From NCBI GenBank assembly GCA_021776145.1, contig JAJFGM010000016.1, positions 1 to 20,289 of the forward strand: a stretch of 20,289 nt of DNA. Reading direction: 5' to 3'. Below, in pieces: positions 1-7,221 of the stretch; the stretch's first letter is position 1, and the number at the start of each line of letters is the position of its first letter. Source of the DNA: Kiloniellaceae bacterium. GTDB taxonomy: Bacteria; Pseudomonadota; Alphaproteobacteria; Kiloniellales; Kiloniellaceae. Below the pieces are notes generated by a model that saw nothing but the letters and a program-made list of their open reading frames with translations, made no database searches and was not told the origin of the DNA. The translations under genes were made by a program, and so were the position numbers.

Positions 1-504
1 GTGGTAGGGCAGGAATCCGGCGGCCGGATCGATGGCGACCTTGAGGATCTTTTCCGGCGTCCGCGCCGCGACTTCTTCGATCTCCATGCCGCCCTCGGTG
101 GAGGCCATGACCGTGACGCGGCTGGTGGCGCGGTCGATAAGCATGCCCAAATAAAGCTCGCGCTGAATATCGCAGCCCTCTTCGATGTAAAGGCGCTTGA
201 CCTCCTTGCCGGCCGGCCCGGTCTGCTTGGTTACCAGCACGTGGCCGAGCATCTTGCGGGCGCTTTCGCGCACGTCGTCAAGGGACTTGCAAAGCCGCAC
301 GCCGCCATCGCCGTCGGGATCGTCGCGAAAGCGTCCGGCGCCGCGACCACCGGCATGAATCTGGGATTTGACCACCCAGATCGGACCGCCCAATTCGCGC
401 GCCACGTTTTCGGCTTCGTCAGGCGTATAGGCGACGTTGCCGCGTGGCACCGCAACGCCGGATTTGGCCAGCAGGCTTTTGGCCTGGTATTCGTGAATGT
501 TCAT
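1..504 (-). CDS. sucC: Succinyl-CoA synthetase (ADP-forming) beta subunit, 5' part only
   Basis: This is the first 168 codons of SucC, which with SucD makes succinyl-CoA ligase, the substrate-level phosphorylation step of the TCA cycle. The protein starts MNIHEYQAKSLL, the family's hallmark N-terminus, and continues into the ATP-grasp domain with the Lys-containing segment VVKSQIHAGGRG near residues 45-56. The family is usually about 390 residues, so more than half lies beyond the left edge. The ATG at 502-504 matches family starts, but no clear Shine-Dalgarno precedes it. The gene lies downstream of mdh on the same strand, a common alphaproteobacterial arrangement, but 352 bp separate them and the gap holds possible termination and operator-like signals, so it may have its own promoter. 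Confidence 0.95.
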   Translation of the reverse strand, partial: MNIHEYQAKSLLAKSGVAVPRGNVAYTPDEAENVARELGGPIWVVKSQIHAGGRGAGRFRDDPDGDGGVRLCKSLDDVRESARKMLGHVLVTKQTGPAGKEVKRLYIEEGCDIQRELYLGMLIDRATSRVTVMASTEGGMEIEEVAARTPEKILKVAIDPAAGFLPYH

Positions 505-594
505 GTTTGCCGCATCAGGTTGATGAAAGGGAATCCCAGGCTATTGACCGGTCGGCTTTCCTGGCCGCGCCACCGGCCACAGGCTGAAATTTAC

Positions 595-625
595 CAATAC
601 AGGTCGATTGCTCAATACAGGTCGA
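595..625. repeat. 13-bp direct repeat in sucC leader
   Basis: CAATACAGGTCGA occurs at 595-607 and again at 613-625, an 18-bp period. A looser relative (GGTCGATTGAA) follows near 638-648. The repeats lie about 90-110 bp upstream of the sucC start. The spacing would suit a dimeric regulator binding one face of the helix, but that is inference. Confidence 0.6.
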
Positions 626-721
626 GCGCAAGTTCGGGTCGATTGAATTTCTCGATTCTGTTGCGTTCGCTTGTTGCCGGCGCGCAAGGGGACCGGCACG
701 GAATAGCAGAGATAGATTAAC

Positions 722-752
722 ACCCTGTAGAGACAGCGCAACTGCACAGGGT
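722..752 (-). terminator. Possible weak terminator of mdh
   Basis: ACCCTGT (722-728) pairs with ACAGGGT (746-752) across a 17-base loop. A second perfect hairpin, GGGCCG/CGGCCC with a 4-base loop, sits at 772-787. Both lie within 140 bp downstream of the mdh stop. Neither is followed by a good U-tract on the minus strand, so intrinsic termination is uncertain. Confidence 0.3.
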
Positions 753-856
753 CGCCGCCGTCCACCGACTCGGGCCGCAATCGGCCCTTCAAGATTCGAG
801 TGCCAAACCGCCAAATCGTCCCCCCTTACGGCCAAGCTTCCGCTTCGCCGCCTGCC

Positions 857-2194
857 CTAGTGGCGCGTCACGGCCGGTATGGCCGGCGCGGCTGCCGCGC
901 TCTTGGCGGGCGCCGCTTTCGCCGCCGGCTTCCGGGCCGCGGGTTTTTTGGCCACAGGTTTCTTGGCCACAGGTTTTTTGGCCACAGGTTTCTTGGCCAC
1001 AGGTTTTTTGGCCGCGGGTTTCTTGGCCGCGGGTTTCTTGGTCGCGGGTTTCTTGGTCGCGGGTTTCCGCGCCACAGGTTTTTGGGCCGCAGATTTTCGG
1101 GCTGCCGGTTTTCGGGCTGCCGGTTTTCGGGCGGCGGGCTTCCTGGCCGCCGGCTTGCGGGCGGCGGCTTTCGCCATGGGGGCCTTCCTTGCCGCCGGTT
1201 TCTTTGCCGCGGGTTTCTTCGCCGCGGGTTTCGCCGTCGACTTCGCCGCCAATCGCTTGCAGACATCGACCAGGCCACGTACCGACGCGATGGAGGTGTC
1301 GAGCATCTTCTTTTCGGTCGCGTTGAGCTTGAGCTCGACGATCCGCTCGATGCCGCCGGCGCCGATCACTGCCGGCACGCCGACATAGAGGTTGCGCACA
1401 CCATACTGCCCACTCAAATGGGCGGCGCAGGGTAGCACCCGCTTCTTGTCCTTGAGATAGGACTCGGCCATGGCGATGGCCGAGGACGCCGGCGCGTAAA
1501 AGGCCGAACCGGTTTTCAGCAGGCCGACGATCTCGGCGCCGCCGTTGCGCGTGCGCAGCACGATCTCATTGACCCGCTTCTGCGATATCCAGCCCATCTT
1601 GACCAGTTCCGGTAGCGCGATGCCGGCGACCGTGGAGTGGCGCACCATCGGCACCATGGTATCGCCATGGCCGCCGAGCACGAAGGCCGAAACATCTTCG
1701 ACCGAGACACCCATCTCTTCGGCCAGGAAGTAACGGAAACGCGCCGAATCGAGCACGCCCGCCATACCGACGACCTTGTTCGCCGGAATGCCGGCGGCCT
1801 GCTGTAGAACCCAGACCATGGCATCGAGGGGATTGGTGATGCAGATGACAAAGGCCTTGGGGCAGTTGCGCTTGATGCCGGCGCCGACCGACTGCATGAC
1901 CTTGGCGTTGACTTCCAGCAGGTCGTCGCGACTCATGCCCGGGCGGCGCGGAATACCGGCGGTGACAATCACCACGTCGGCGCCGCGAATGGCGGTGTAC
2001 TTGCTGGCACCGGCCAATTTGGCGTTGAAACCCTCGACCGGGGACGACTGTGCAAGATCCAGTGCCTTGCCCTGCGGCACGCCGTCGACAATATCGAAGA
2101 GCACGATATCGCCGAGTTCCTTGAGACCGGCGAGCAGCGCCAATGTACCGCCGATGTTGCCGGCACCGATGAGCGCAATCTTCTTGCGAGCCAT
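857..2194 (-). CDS. mdh: Malate dehydrogenase with long Lys/Ala/Pro-rich C-terminal tail
   Basis: This enzyme interconverts malate and oxaloacetate with NAD in the TCA cycle. It is an LDH-like malate dehydrogenase: the Rossmann motif GAGNIGG is at residues 10-16, the NAD-ribose acidic residue D34 follows, and the substrate-loop arginines are R83 and R89 in IPRRPGMSRDD. N121 (TNPLD), R152 and the catalytic H176 (GGHGDT) are all present. The catalytic core ends near residue 317, the usual family length of about 320. The unbroken frame then continues for 128 residues of KKPAA, KKPVA and RKPAA pentapeptides, resembling histone H1-like tails. The ATG has AGGGGA about ten bases upstream. The core assignment is sure; the tail's function is unknown. 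It could bind nucleic acid or membranes, or be a tolerated repeat expansion. Confidence 0.95.
   Translation of the reverse strand: MARKKIALIGAGNIGGTLALLAGLKELGDIVLFDIVDGVPQGKALDLAQSSPVEGFNAKLAGASKYTAIRGADVVIVTAGIPRRPGMSRDDLLEVNAKVMQSVGAGIKRNCPKAFVICITNPLDAMVWVLQQAAGIPANKVVGMAGVLDSARFRYFLAEEMGVSVEDVSAFVLGGHGDTMVPMVRHSTVAGIALPELVKMGWISQKRVNEIVLRTRNGGAEIVGLLKTGSAFYAPASSAIAMAESYLKDKKRVLPCAAHLSGQYGVRNLYVGVPAVIGAGGIERIVELKLNATEKKMLDTSIASVRGLVDVCKRLAAKSTAKPAAKKPAAKKPAARKAPMAKAAARKPAARKPAARKPAARKPAARKSAAQKPVARKPATKKPATKKPAAKKPAAKKPVAKKPVAKKPVAKKPVAKKPAARKPAAKAAPAKSAAAAPAIPAVTRH
920..1231 (-). repeat. 15-bp tandem coding repeat encoding the KKPxA tail of Mdh
   Basis: About twenty units of 15 bp encode the pentapeptides KKPAA, KKPVA, KKPAT and RKPAA (Mdh residues about 322-425). 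Part of the array has a 30-bp higher-order period, because Lys-Lys is written alternately AAG AAA and AAA AAA. This suggests recent expansion by duplication of a two-unit block. The period is a multiple of three, so copy-number change keeps the frame. Confidence 0.9.
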
Positions 2195-2282
2195 GTTGTG
2201 AGTTCCCCTGCGGAGTGGTGGTAGATAGAAAAGGCACCGCCCCGGCGACCTTCTTTGAAGGCAGGACTTTGCCGTATGGAAG

Positions 2283-2288
2283 ATTATG
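2283..2288 (-). promoter_or_regulatory. Possible -10 element for mdh
   Basis: Read on the minus strand this is CATAAT, one base off the TATAAT consensus, about 90 bp upstream of the mdh ATG in the least GC-rich part of the zapE-mdh gap. No good -35 is visible 16-18 bp further upstream, so this is a weak call. Confidence 0.2.
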
Positions 2289-2413
2289 GTTAACTAGCGC
2301 GAATTCGACAGCGGGGCAAGTAAACCCCGGCGTGATTCCGGCGATGACGGCAAAGCGTCGCATCCAGCTTCCCGCTGGCCGCCCGCGCCGGCGATCGTGG
2401 CGCGCCAAGGACC

Positions 2414-2479
2414 GCGGCGCCACGCCGATGGGGCGATCGGGCCACGCCGGTTCGGCGACCGCGTCACGCGGGTTCGGCG
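2414..2479 (-). repeat. Degenerate 22-bp tandem repeat, three units
   Basis: On the minus strand three 22-bp units follow directly after the zapE stop codon (2458-2479, 2436-2457, 2414-2435). Units one and two agree at 18 of 22 positions; units two and three at about 15. Each shares the pattern CGCC-N6-GCGTG-N-C. A 7-bp inverted repeat (2397-2403 with 2417-2423, GTGGCGC/GCGCCAC) overlaps the last unit and might act in transcript 3'-end formation. Confidence 0.5.
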
Positions 2480-2485
2480 AGCGGA

Positions 2486-3613
2486 TCAACCCTCCGCCGG
2501 CAGGTGCGCCAAGTCTAGGTATTCGCTTGAACGCATCTCCTGCAAACGCGAAGCGGTGCGTTCGAACTCGAAGGCACCGCCGCCGCCGCGGTAAAGTCGC
2601 TCCGGCGGTTCGGCCGCCGCCACCACCAGTTTGACGCGGTGTTCGTAAAGCGCATCGACGAGGGTCATGAAGCGGCGCGCTTCATTGTGTTTTTCCGACC
2701 CTAGTTTGGGCACGCCGTCGAGCAGAACGGTATGGTACCGCGCCGCCAGCGCCAGATAGTCCGCCGGCCCCAAGGGTTCCTCGCAAAGGCCGGCGAAGGA
2801 AAAACGCGCGACGCCGGCGGCGGCGCAGGGCACGGGAATGCTACGCCCCTTCCGCTCGATGGTTTCGGCCACCACCGAAGCCCCCTCGGTCAAGCGCGCG
2901 AAGGCCTCGTCAAGCGCGCGCGCCGCGGTCGCGCCGAGCGGCGCGTGGTAGACCGGCATGCTTTTCAGGCGCGCCCGCCGATAGTCGACACCACCGTCGA
3001 GCATGAGAATATCGAGACGCGCTTTCATCAGTTCGATGAAGGGAAGGAACTGATCGCGCTGCAGACCGCCCTCGTAGAGCCGGTCCGGCGGCCAGTTCGA
3101 GGTCGCCACGACAACCACGCCGCAGGCAAAGAGTGTCTCGAAGAGGCGGCCGAGGATCATCGCATCGGCGATATTGACGACGTGGAACTCGTCGAAACAG
3201 AGCAGCCAGGTTTCCTCCGCGAGCTGTGCCGCCAACTCCGGCAGGGGGTCGGCTTTTTCGCCCTTGGTCTCCTGGCGCCAGGCATGCAGGCGATCCTGCA
3301 CTTCGGCCATGAAGGCGTGGAAATGCACCCGGCGTTTGCGCTCCAATGGCGCGGCCTGGAAAAACATGTCCATCAGCATCGATTTGCCGGTGCCGACGCC
3401 GCCGAAGATATAAAGGCCTTGCGGCGGATCGACTCGCCGCCGCGCCAGGCCGAGCCGGGCCTTCCAACTTCCCTTGCCGTTGTCGGGCTGGTAATGCCGC
3501 AGGGCATTGTGCAGCGACTGCAGCTTTTCCGCCGCCAGTTCCTGCTCCGGATCGGGACGCAACTCGCCGGATCTACGGCGGTCGCGATAGGCCTGCAGCG
3601 GTCCGTCTGTCAT
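2486..3613 (-). CDS. zapE: Cell division protein ZapE (AFG1-like AAA-type ATPase)
   Basis: ZapE/AFG1 proteins are P-loop ATPases. E. coli ZapE is linked to Z-ring function under stress, and the mitochondrial relative AFG1/LACE1 to quality control of respiratory subunits. The 375-residue length fits the family. Walker A is GGVGTGKS at residues 71-78, Walker B is LLCFDE at 137-142, and a sensor-1-like TSN lies at 171-173. The segment YIFGGVGTGKS and the following FHAFM are family hallmarks. The ATG at 3611-3613 has no strong Shine-Dalgarno. Placement directly upstream of mdh is a frequent alphaproteobacterial arrangement. The 291-bp gap to mdh suggests mdh may also have its own promoter. Confidence 0.93.
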   Translation of the reverse strand: MTDGPLQAYRDRRRSGELRPDPEQELAAEKLQSLHNALRHYQPDNGKGSWKARLGLARRRVDPPQGLYIFGGVGTGKSMLMDMFFQAAPLERKRRVHFHAFMAEVQDRLHAWRQETKGEKADPLPELAAQLAEETWLLCFDEFHVVNIADAMILGRLFETLFACGVVVVATSNWPPDRLYEGGLQRDQFLPFIELMKARLDILMLDGGVDYRRARLKSMPVYHAPLGATAARALDEAFARLTEGASVVAETIERKGRSIPVPCAAAGVARFSFAGLCEEPLGPADYLALAARYHTVLLDGVPKLGSEKHNEARRFMTLVDALYEHRVKLVVAAAEPPERLYRGGGGAFEFERTASRLQEMRSSEYLDLAHLPAEG

Positions 3614-3756
3614 TGTCGCAATTCGTCAGCCGTATCAGGGGTGATCGTCGCCGTACCACGCCCAGGCGGCAAGGTTGGTCCGATCGTGCGAAAGTCTGCC
3701 AGATTCGAACAAACAAAGGGTTACGCCGCGGCGTGCCATCAAGCCATAGCCACCAA

Positions 3757-3791
3757 CCCAGTCACCGCCCACCCAATCACCGCCCACCGGC
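3757..3791 (-). repeat. 15-bp tandem duplication spanning the SDR stop codon
   Basis: On the minus strand the unit GGTGGGCGGTGATTG is followed by GGTGGGCGGTGACTG and a partial third copy. The in-frame TGA of the upstream SDR lies in the first copy, and the second copy repeats the same TGA 15 bp downstream, in the same frame. Loss of the first stop would therefore add only five residues. Confidence 0.7.
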
Positions 3792-4523
3792 AACCCTGAG
3801 AATGGCCCCGGTGGCATAGGAGGCGGCCGGCGACGCCAGCCAAAGAATCGGTTCGGCGATCTCCTCGGGCGCGGCGGCGCGGCCGATCGGCACCTTCGGC
3901 GCATCCTCGACCAGGCGGTTGGGCATGCCCGACGCGGCATGGATTCCGGTTGCGACGAAGCCCGGCGAGACGGCGTTGACGCGAATCCCTTCGCCGGCAA
4001 CCTCCTTGGATAGACCAAGTGTGAAGCTGTCGACGCCGCCCTTGGCGGCGGCATACCAGACATACTGGTCAGGACTGCCCAGGGTCGCGGCACCGGAAGA
4101 GACGTTGACGATGGCACCGCCGTCTCCGCCATGCCGTGTCGACATGCGCCGCACGGCCTGGCGCGCGCACCAGATGGTCCCCAAGAGATTGACCTCGACG
4201 ACATGGCGTATGGTCTCCTCGGGCGCTTCGTCGAGGCGGTTGACCCAGCCCGACAGCCCGGCGTTGTTGACCAGCACCGTGACCCGGCCGAGTTCGCGGT
4301 CGACGGTCTCGAAGAGCGCCGCCGCTTCCTCGGCGCGCGCCACATCGGCGCGCACCGCGATGGCCTTGCCGCCGCCGCCGGTGATCTCGCCGACCAGCGC
4401 CTCGGCGGCGGCGGAGTCGCTATGATAGTTGACGCAGACTGCGTAGCCCCGCGCCGCCGCCAGGCGCGCCGTCGCCGCGCCAATTCCCTTGCTGGCCCCG
4501 GTCACCACCATGATCCCAGTCAT
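3777..4523 (-). CDS. SDR family NAD(P)-dependent oxidoreductase
   Basis: This is a classical short-chain dehydrogenase/reductase of 248 residues. The cofactor motif TGASKGIG lies at residues 8-15, NNAG at 86-89, N112 in VNLLG, the catalytic Ser in the pair S142/S143, and YAAAK at 157-161; the PG motif sits near 187-188. The family normally reduces or oxidises an alcohol or ketone. An acidic residue after the second beta strand is not obvious (NYHSD), so NADP preference is possible. A strong GGGAGG sits six bases before the ATG. It starts 27 bp after the SAF-domain oxidoreductase gene on the same strand, so the two are probably co-transcribed. The substrate is unknown. It resembles many enzymes annotated as glucose 1-dehydrogenase or FabG-like, but the sequence does not justify either name. 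Confidence 0.9.
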   Translation of the reverse strand: MTGIMVVTGASKGIGAATARLAAARGYAVCVNYHSDSAAAEALVGEITGGGGKAIAVRADVARAEEAAALFETVDRELGRVTVLVNNAGLSGWVNRLDEAPEETIRHVVEVNLLGTIWCARQAVRRMSTRHGGDGGAIVNVSSGAATLGSPDQYVWYAAAKGGVDSFTLGLSKEVAGEGIRVNAVSPGFVATGIHAASGMPNRLVEDAPKVPIGRAAAPEEIAEPILWLASPAASYATGAILRVAGGR

Positions 4524-4550
4524 CTCTCGCCTCCCAATAAGCCGAAGAAG

Positions 4551-5903
4551 TCAGTCGGCGAAGCGACGTTCCATTTCACGCCGTGCCACCAGCGCCGGCG
4601 TTGCCGGATCGAGCGCGACATCGTCCCAGGTCACGACGCGTCCCGCCGCGACCGGCCGCGTCACGCCGACGTTTTGCGCCAGACCGATCGGCAAGGCACC
4701 GGCGGCAAGCGATTGCGTCGCCGGCATCAGCTTGCCCCAGACGGCATAACCGCCTTCACCGTCGAGGTTTTGGCCGACGCTGAGATCGCGTTTGGCGACG
4801 GCGGCGACATCGCCGCGAAACCCCCGCGGCGCGCCGGTCGGCTCGCGGCGCAGAGCCGCGCTCAGCACCGAGATGCCGAGTTCAAGCCCGATCAGATGAT
4901 AGGGTTTGTACATGGCGCTGTAGCGCCCGCTGTCGTCGGTGATCAGACCGTATTCGGAAAAGCAGCGCGCCGTATAGTCGCCGCTACGTCCGGCCGGCGC
5001 CTCGAAAACGACGTACATGCCCCAACGCAGGTCGCGCTCGACGTCCTGGCCATTGCGGCGCAGCGACGAGACGACCTCGACCTGGCCGCTGTGATGCAGG
5101 GTTCCGCCGGCGGCCGCCGGTTTCAGCACCTGCGCCAATTCGTCAACATCGCACGGTGGAAAGGCCAGCCCGTCGGGCGAGGGGTCGAGGCCGGTCGCGT
5201 TGGCGACGGCGGCCATCTCGATCGCCGATTTGGTGCCATCGTCGAAAGAGTTGAACATCTGCGGATTCATGCCGCCGGTCGCCGCCTGTTCCGGCGAAAT
5301 GCCAAAATGATCCCAGACCGTATCCGGGGTCGAGGCGTGGAAGGACGGCATGTACTTCGTTCCCTTGCCGGCAGCGACGACACCTAGCCCGGCGGCCCGC
5401 GCCCAATCGACCATCTCACAGATCAAGGCCGGCTGGTCGCCATAGGCCAACGAATAGACCAGGCCCGCCGCCTCGGCCTCGGCCGCCAGCAGAGGCCCCG
5501 CCAAGGCATCGGCCTCGACGTTGACCATGACCATGTGGCGGCCTTGGCGCACCGCGGCACGGGCGTGTGCTATTCCGGCGGCCGGATGCCCGGTGGCGTC
5601 GATCACCACCTCCAGGCCGTCGGCGGCGATCAAGGCCATGGCGTCGTCAGTGATACAGGTCGTCTGTCGCGTAAGGGCCTCGCTCAGGCTCTTGGCGCCG
5701 ATACGTTCGTCTGTCCAGCCGGTGGTTTCGAGCGCCGCCTTGGCGCGTCGCGGATCGAGGTCGGTGACCCCAAGCAGGTGCAGGCCGGGCATGCCGCAGG
5801 CCTGGGCCAGGAACATGGAGCCGAACTTGCCGGCGCCGATCAGACCGACGCGCACCGGCCGGCCGTCATCGCAACGCTTTTGCAGAAGATGATGGAGGTT
5901 CAA
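4551..5903 (-). CDS. NAD(P)-dependent oxidoreductase with C-terminal SAF-like domain
   Basis: This 450-residue protein has an N-terminal Rossmann domain with GLIGAGKFG at residues 20-28, resembling homoserine dehydrogenase and Gfo/Idh/MocA enzymes. A long middle domain follows, with the conserved-looking stretches MVNVEADALAG and NPQMFNSFDDGTKSAIEMAA. The C-terminus, from about residue 360, has the look of the SAF domain also found in FlgA and sialic-acid synthase, which is why relatives are often misnamed FlgA. The start is a TTG at 5901-5903, chosen because AGGAAA precedes it by about eight bases and because MNLHxLLxxR then PVRVGLIGAGKFG is how I recall relatives beginning. It lies between the dioxygenase gene (66 bp upstream) and the SDR gene (27 bp downstream), on the same strand as both. 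The substrate is unknown; a sugar acid or hydroxylated carboxylic acid would be plausible but is inference. Confidence 0.85.
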   Translation of the reverse strand: MNLHHLLQKRCDDGRPVRVGLIGAGKFGSMFLAQACGMPGLHLLGVTDLDPRRAKAALETTGWTDERIGAKSLSEALTRQTTCITDDAMALIAADGLEVVIDATGHPAAGIAHARAAVRQGRHMVMVNVEADALAGPLLAAEAEAAGLVYSLAYGDQPALICEMVDWARAAGLGVVAAGKGTKYMPSFHASTPDTVWDHFGISPEQAATGGMNPQMFNSFDDGTKSAIEMAAVANATGLDPSPDGLAFPPCDVDELAQVLKPAAAGGTLHHSGQVEVVSSLRRNGQDVERDLRWGMYVVFEAPAGRSGDYTARCFSEYGLITDDSGRYSAMYKPYHLIGLELGISVLSAALRREPTGAPRGFRGDVAAVAKRDLSVGQNLDGEGGYAVWGKLMPATQSLAAGALPIGLAQNVGVTRPVAAGRVVTWDDVALDPATPALVARREMERRFAD

Positions 5904-5969
5904 GGGAAGATTTTCCTGTTCCGGGGGTGTTGCCGACCAGTTGCGCTGCCCGGCTTCGGCGCGGCGCGC

Positions 5970-6761
5970 TCAGGCGTCTTCGCGCGCCAGCTCCAGCAGA
6001 CAGTCGTCGCGCAACACTTCGATGGGCGTAAAGTCGCGATGCGCGATCCACTCGTCGCGCTTGAACTGCCGGATGTGATTGTCGACATGGCAGGCGCTGA
6101 TATAGACGATGGTGCGGTCCCACGGCGAGATGTTGGCCGGCGAGGCGTGCACCAGGTTGCAGTGAAACAACAGGACCGAGCCGGCCGGACCCTTGGGTGC
6201 GACCATGCCGCCTTCCGCCGCCAACCGGGCCACCGTCGCCTTGTCGAGCGTCCACAACGGATATGAGGTCGTAAGAAGATCGTGGCCGGCTTCCAGCTTG
6301 CCTTGCTTGTGACTGCGCGGAATGAACATCAGCGCGCCGTTGAACTCGGTCACGTCGTCGAGGAACATCGCGACGTTCATCGCCCTCGGTTCCGGCATCA
6401 GATCGTCGCGCGCCCAGGTGCCGTAGTCCTGGTGCCACTGCCAGACGTCGCCGTCGAAGGCCGCCTTGCCGTTGACCTTGTACTGATGGATGTAGACCGG
6501 CCCGTCGAGCAGCTGCATGACCGGACCGATCAGCCGCGGATGCGCGCCGAGACGGCGGAAAGCCTCGTTGTAGTGATGCGCGGCAAAGGCCGTGCGCACC
6601 GCCTCGCCATCGCGTTCGCGCCACACTTCCTTGCGGCGCTGCGCGAACACCCGCGGCACCTCGTCACGCAGCACCGCCACTTCGGCGGCGGAATAACAGC
6701 CCGGCAGGAAAAGGTATCCCTCTTCCTCGAACTCGGCGACCTGTTCCTCGGTGAGCTTCAT
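5970..6761 (-). CDS. Phytanoyl-CoA dioxygenase (PhyH/EctD-like) family protein
   Basis: This is a predicted Fe(II)/2-oxoglutarate-dependent hydroxylase of 263 residues. The iron facial triad is visible as H110-Q-D112 in WQWHQDYG with the distal H205 in LVHASPAN, and R216 is the likely 2-oxoglutarate ligand. The stretch FNGALMFIPRSHKQG resembles the equivalent part of ectoine hydroxylase EctD, but the EctD substrate motif around the HxD is not reproduced, so ectoine is not assumed. The ATG at 6759-6761 was preferred over an upstream GTG at 6809 because AGAGGAG sits about eight bases before it and the protein then begins in the usual family manner. It heads a run of three close same-strand genes: dioxygenase, SAF oxidoreductase, SDR. 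A hydroxylation followed by two oxidoreductase steps on one small molecule is a reasonable inference. Confidence 0.88.
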   Translation of the reverse strand: MKLTEEQVAEFEEEGYLFLPGCYSAAEVAVLRDEVPRVFAQRRKEVWRERDGEAVRTAFAAHHYNEAFRRLGAHPRLIGPVMQLLDGPVYIHQYKVNGKAAFDGDVWQWHQDYGTWARDDLMPEPRAMNVAMFLDDVTEFNGALMFIPRSHKQGKLEAGHDLLTTSYPLWTLDKATVARLAAEGGMVAPKGPAGSVLLFHCNLVHASPANISPWDRTIVYISACHVDNHIRQFKRDEWIAHRDFTPIEVLRDDCLLELAREDA

Positions 6762-6917
6762 GACGACGCTCCTCTTACCCGGCGGGACGAATTGTTTGCA
6801 ATCCGGCACAAGCTTACGCTTTTCGGCGGGGCGCGAAAAGATGGCTACGGCGTTCAGCGAAACGGCATTCTTTCAATGCCGGCCGCTTCCAGGACTCCGG
6901 GAAATACTTTAGGCTCC

Positions 6918-6977
6918 GCAAAACCGCCGAGGGCAAATCCGCCGAGGGCAAAACCGCCGGGGGCAAAACCGCCGGGG
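6918..6977 (+). repeat. Four 15-bp tandem repeats abutting a ribosome binding site
   Basis: Units are GCAAAACCGCCGAGG (6918-6932), GCAAATCCGCCGAGG (6933-6947), then two identical GCAAAACCGCCGGGG copies (6948-6962 and 6963-6977). The final GGGG and the following AAAG form the Shine-Dalgarno of the gene starting at 6990. Each copy ends in a GAGG or GGGG purine block, so each carries a potential Shine-Dalgarno-like site. Confidence 0.9.
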
Positions 6978-6989
6978 AAAGAAAGCGAT

Positions 6990-7196
6990 ATGGACGAAGA
7001 AGTTTTCAATATGGAACTGCGCAAGTTCCTCAAGAAAGTCGGGGTTACCTCGCAGCGCGAAATCGAGCAGGCCGTGCGCGCCGCCATCTCGGCGGGGACA
7101 CTGAGCGGCACCGAGACCCTGAAAGCGACGGTGAAGCTGTCGGTTGCCGGCCTCGACCTCGCTGCGGAAATCAACGGCGACATCTCGCTGAGCTAG
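6990..7196 (+). CDS. DUF6494 family protein
   Basis: This is a small 68-residue protein beginning MDEEVFNMELRKFLKKVGVT, which I recognise as the DUF6494 family, a short protein widespread in proteobacteria with no known function. It appears soluble, with an N-terminal helical half (residues 4-36, KFLKKVGVTSQREIEQAV) and a C-terminal beta-like half (ATVKLSVAGLDLAAEING). There is no signal peptide, cysteine or membrane segment. GGGGAAAG lies a few bases before the ATG. It is transcribed divergently from the dioxygenase operon (228 bp between starts) and convergently with the glycerophosphodiesterase gene (25 bp between ends). An in-frame ATG at 6876 would add a 38-residue Pro/Lys-rich extension across the repeat array, but it lacks a good ribosome binding site and family members start at the shorter position. 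Confidence 0.85.
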   Translation: MDEEVFNMELRKFLKKVGVTSQREIEQAVRAAISAGTLSGTETLKATVKLSVAGLDLAAEINGDISLS

Positions 7197-7221
7197 CGCC
7201 TGCGCATATTGATTGAGGGCA

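Larger units (their letters stand above)
505..856. other. mdh-sucC intergenic region
   Basis: No credible gene was found in these 352 bp; the open frames here are unlike any protein I recognise. The mdh-proximal half holds two inverted repeats, 722-752 and 772-787. The sucC-proximal half holds a 13-bp direct repeat at 595-607 and 613-625. No convincing -35/-10 pair was found for sucC by eye. Confidence 0.5.

Noticed and set aside
800..1435. Plus-strand frame encoding a Gly/Phe/Arg repeat protein (GRGFLGRGF-like).
   Set aside because: It is the antisense translation of the 15-bp repeat in the Mdh tail, which belongs to an intact enzyme frame on the other strand.
4131..5387. 418-codon plus-strand open frame over the SDR and SAF oxidoreductase genes.
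   Set aside because: Spans two real genes in antisense; no protein family features.
6876..6989. Upstream in-frame ATG giving the DUF6494 protein a Pro/Lys-rich extension.
   Set aside because: It has no good ribosome binding site, family members start at the shorter position, and the extension is just translation of the 15-bp repeats.
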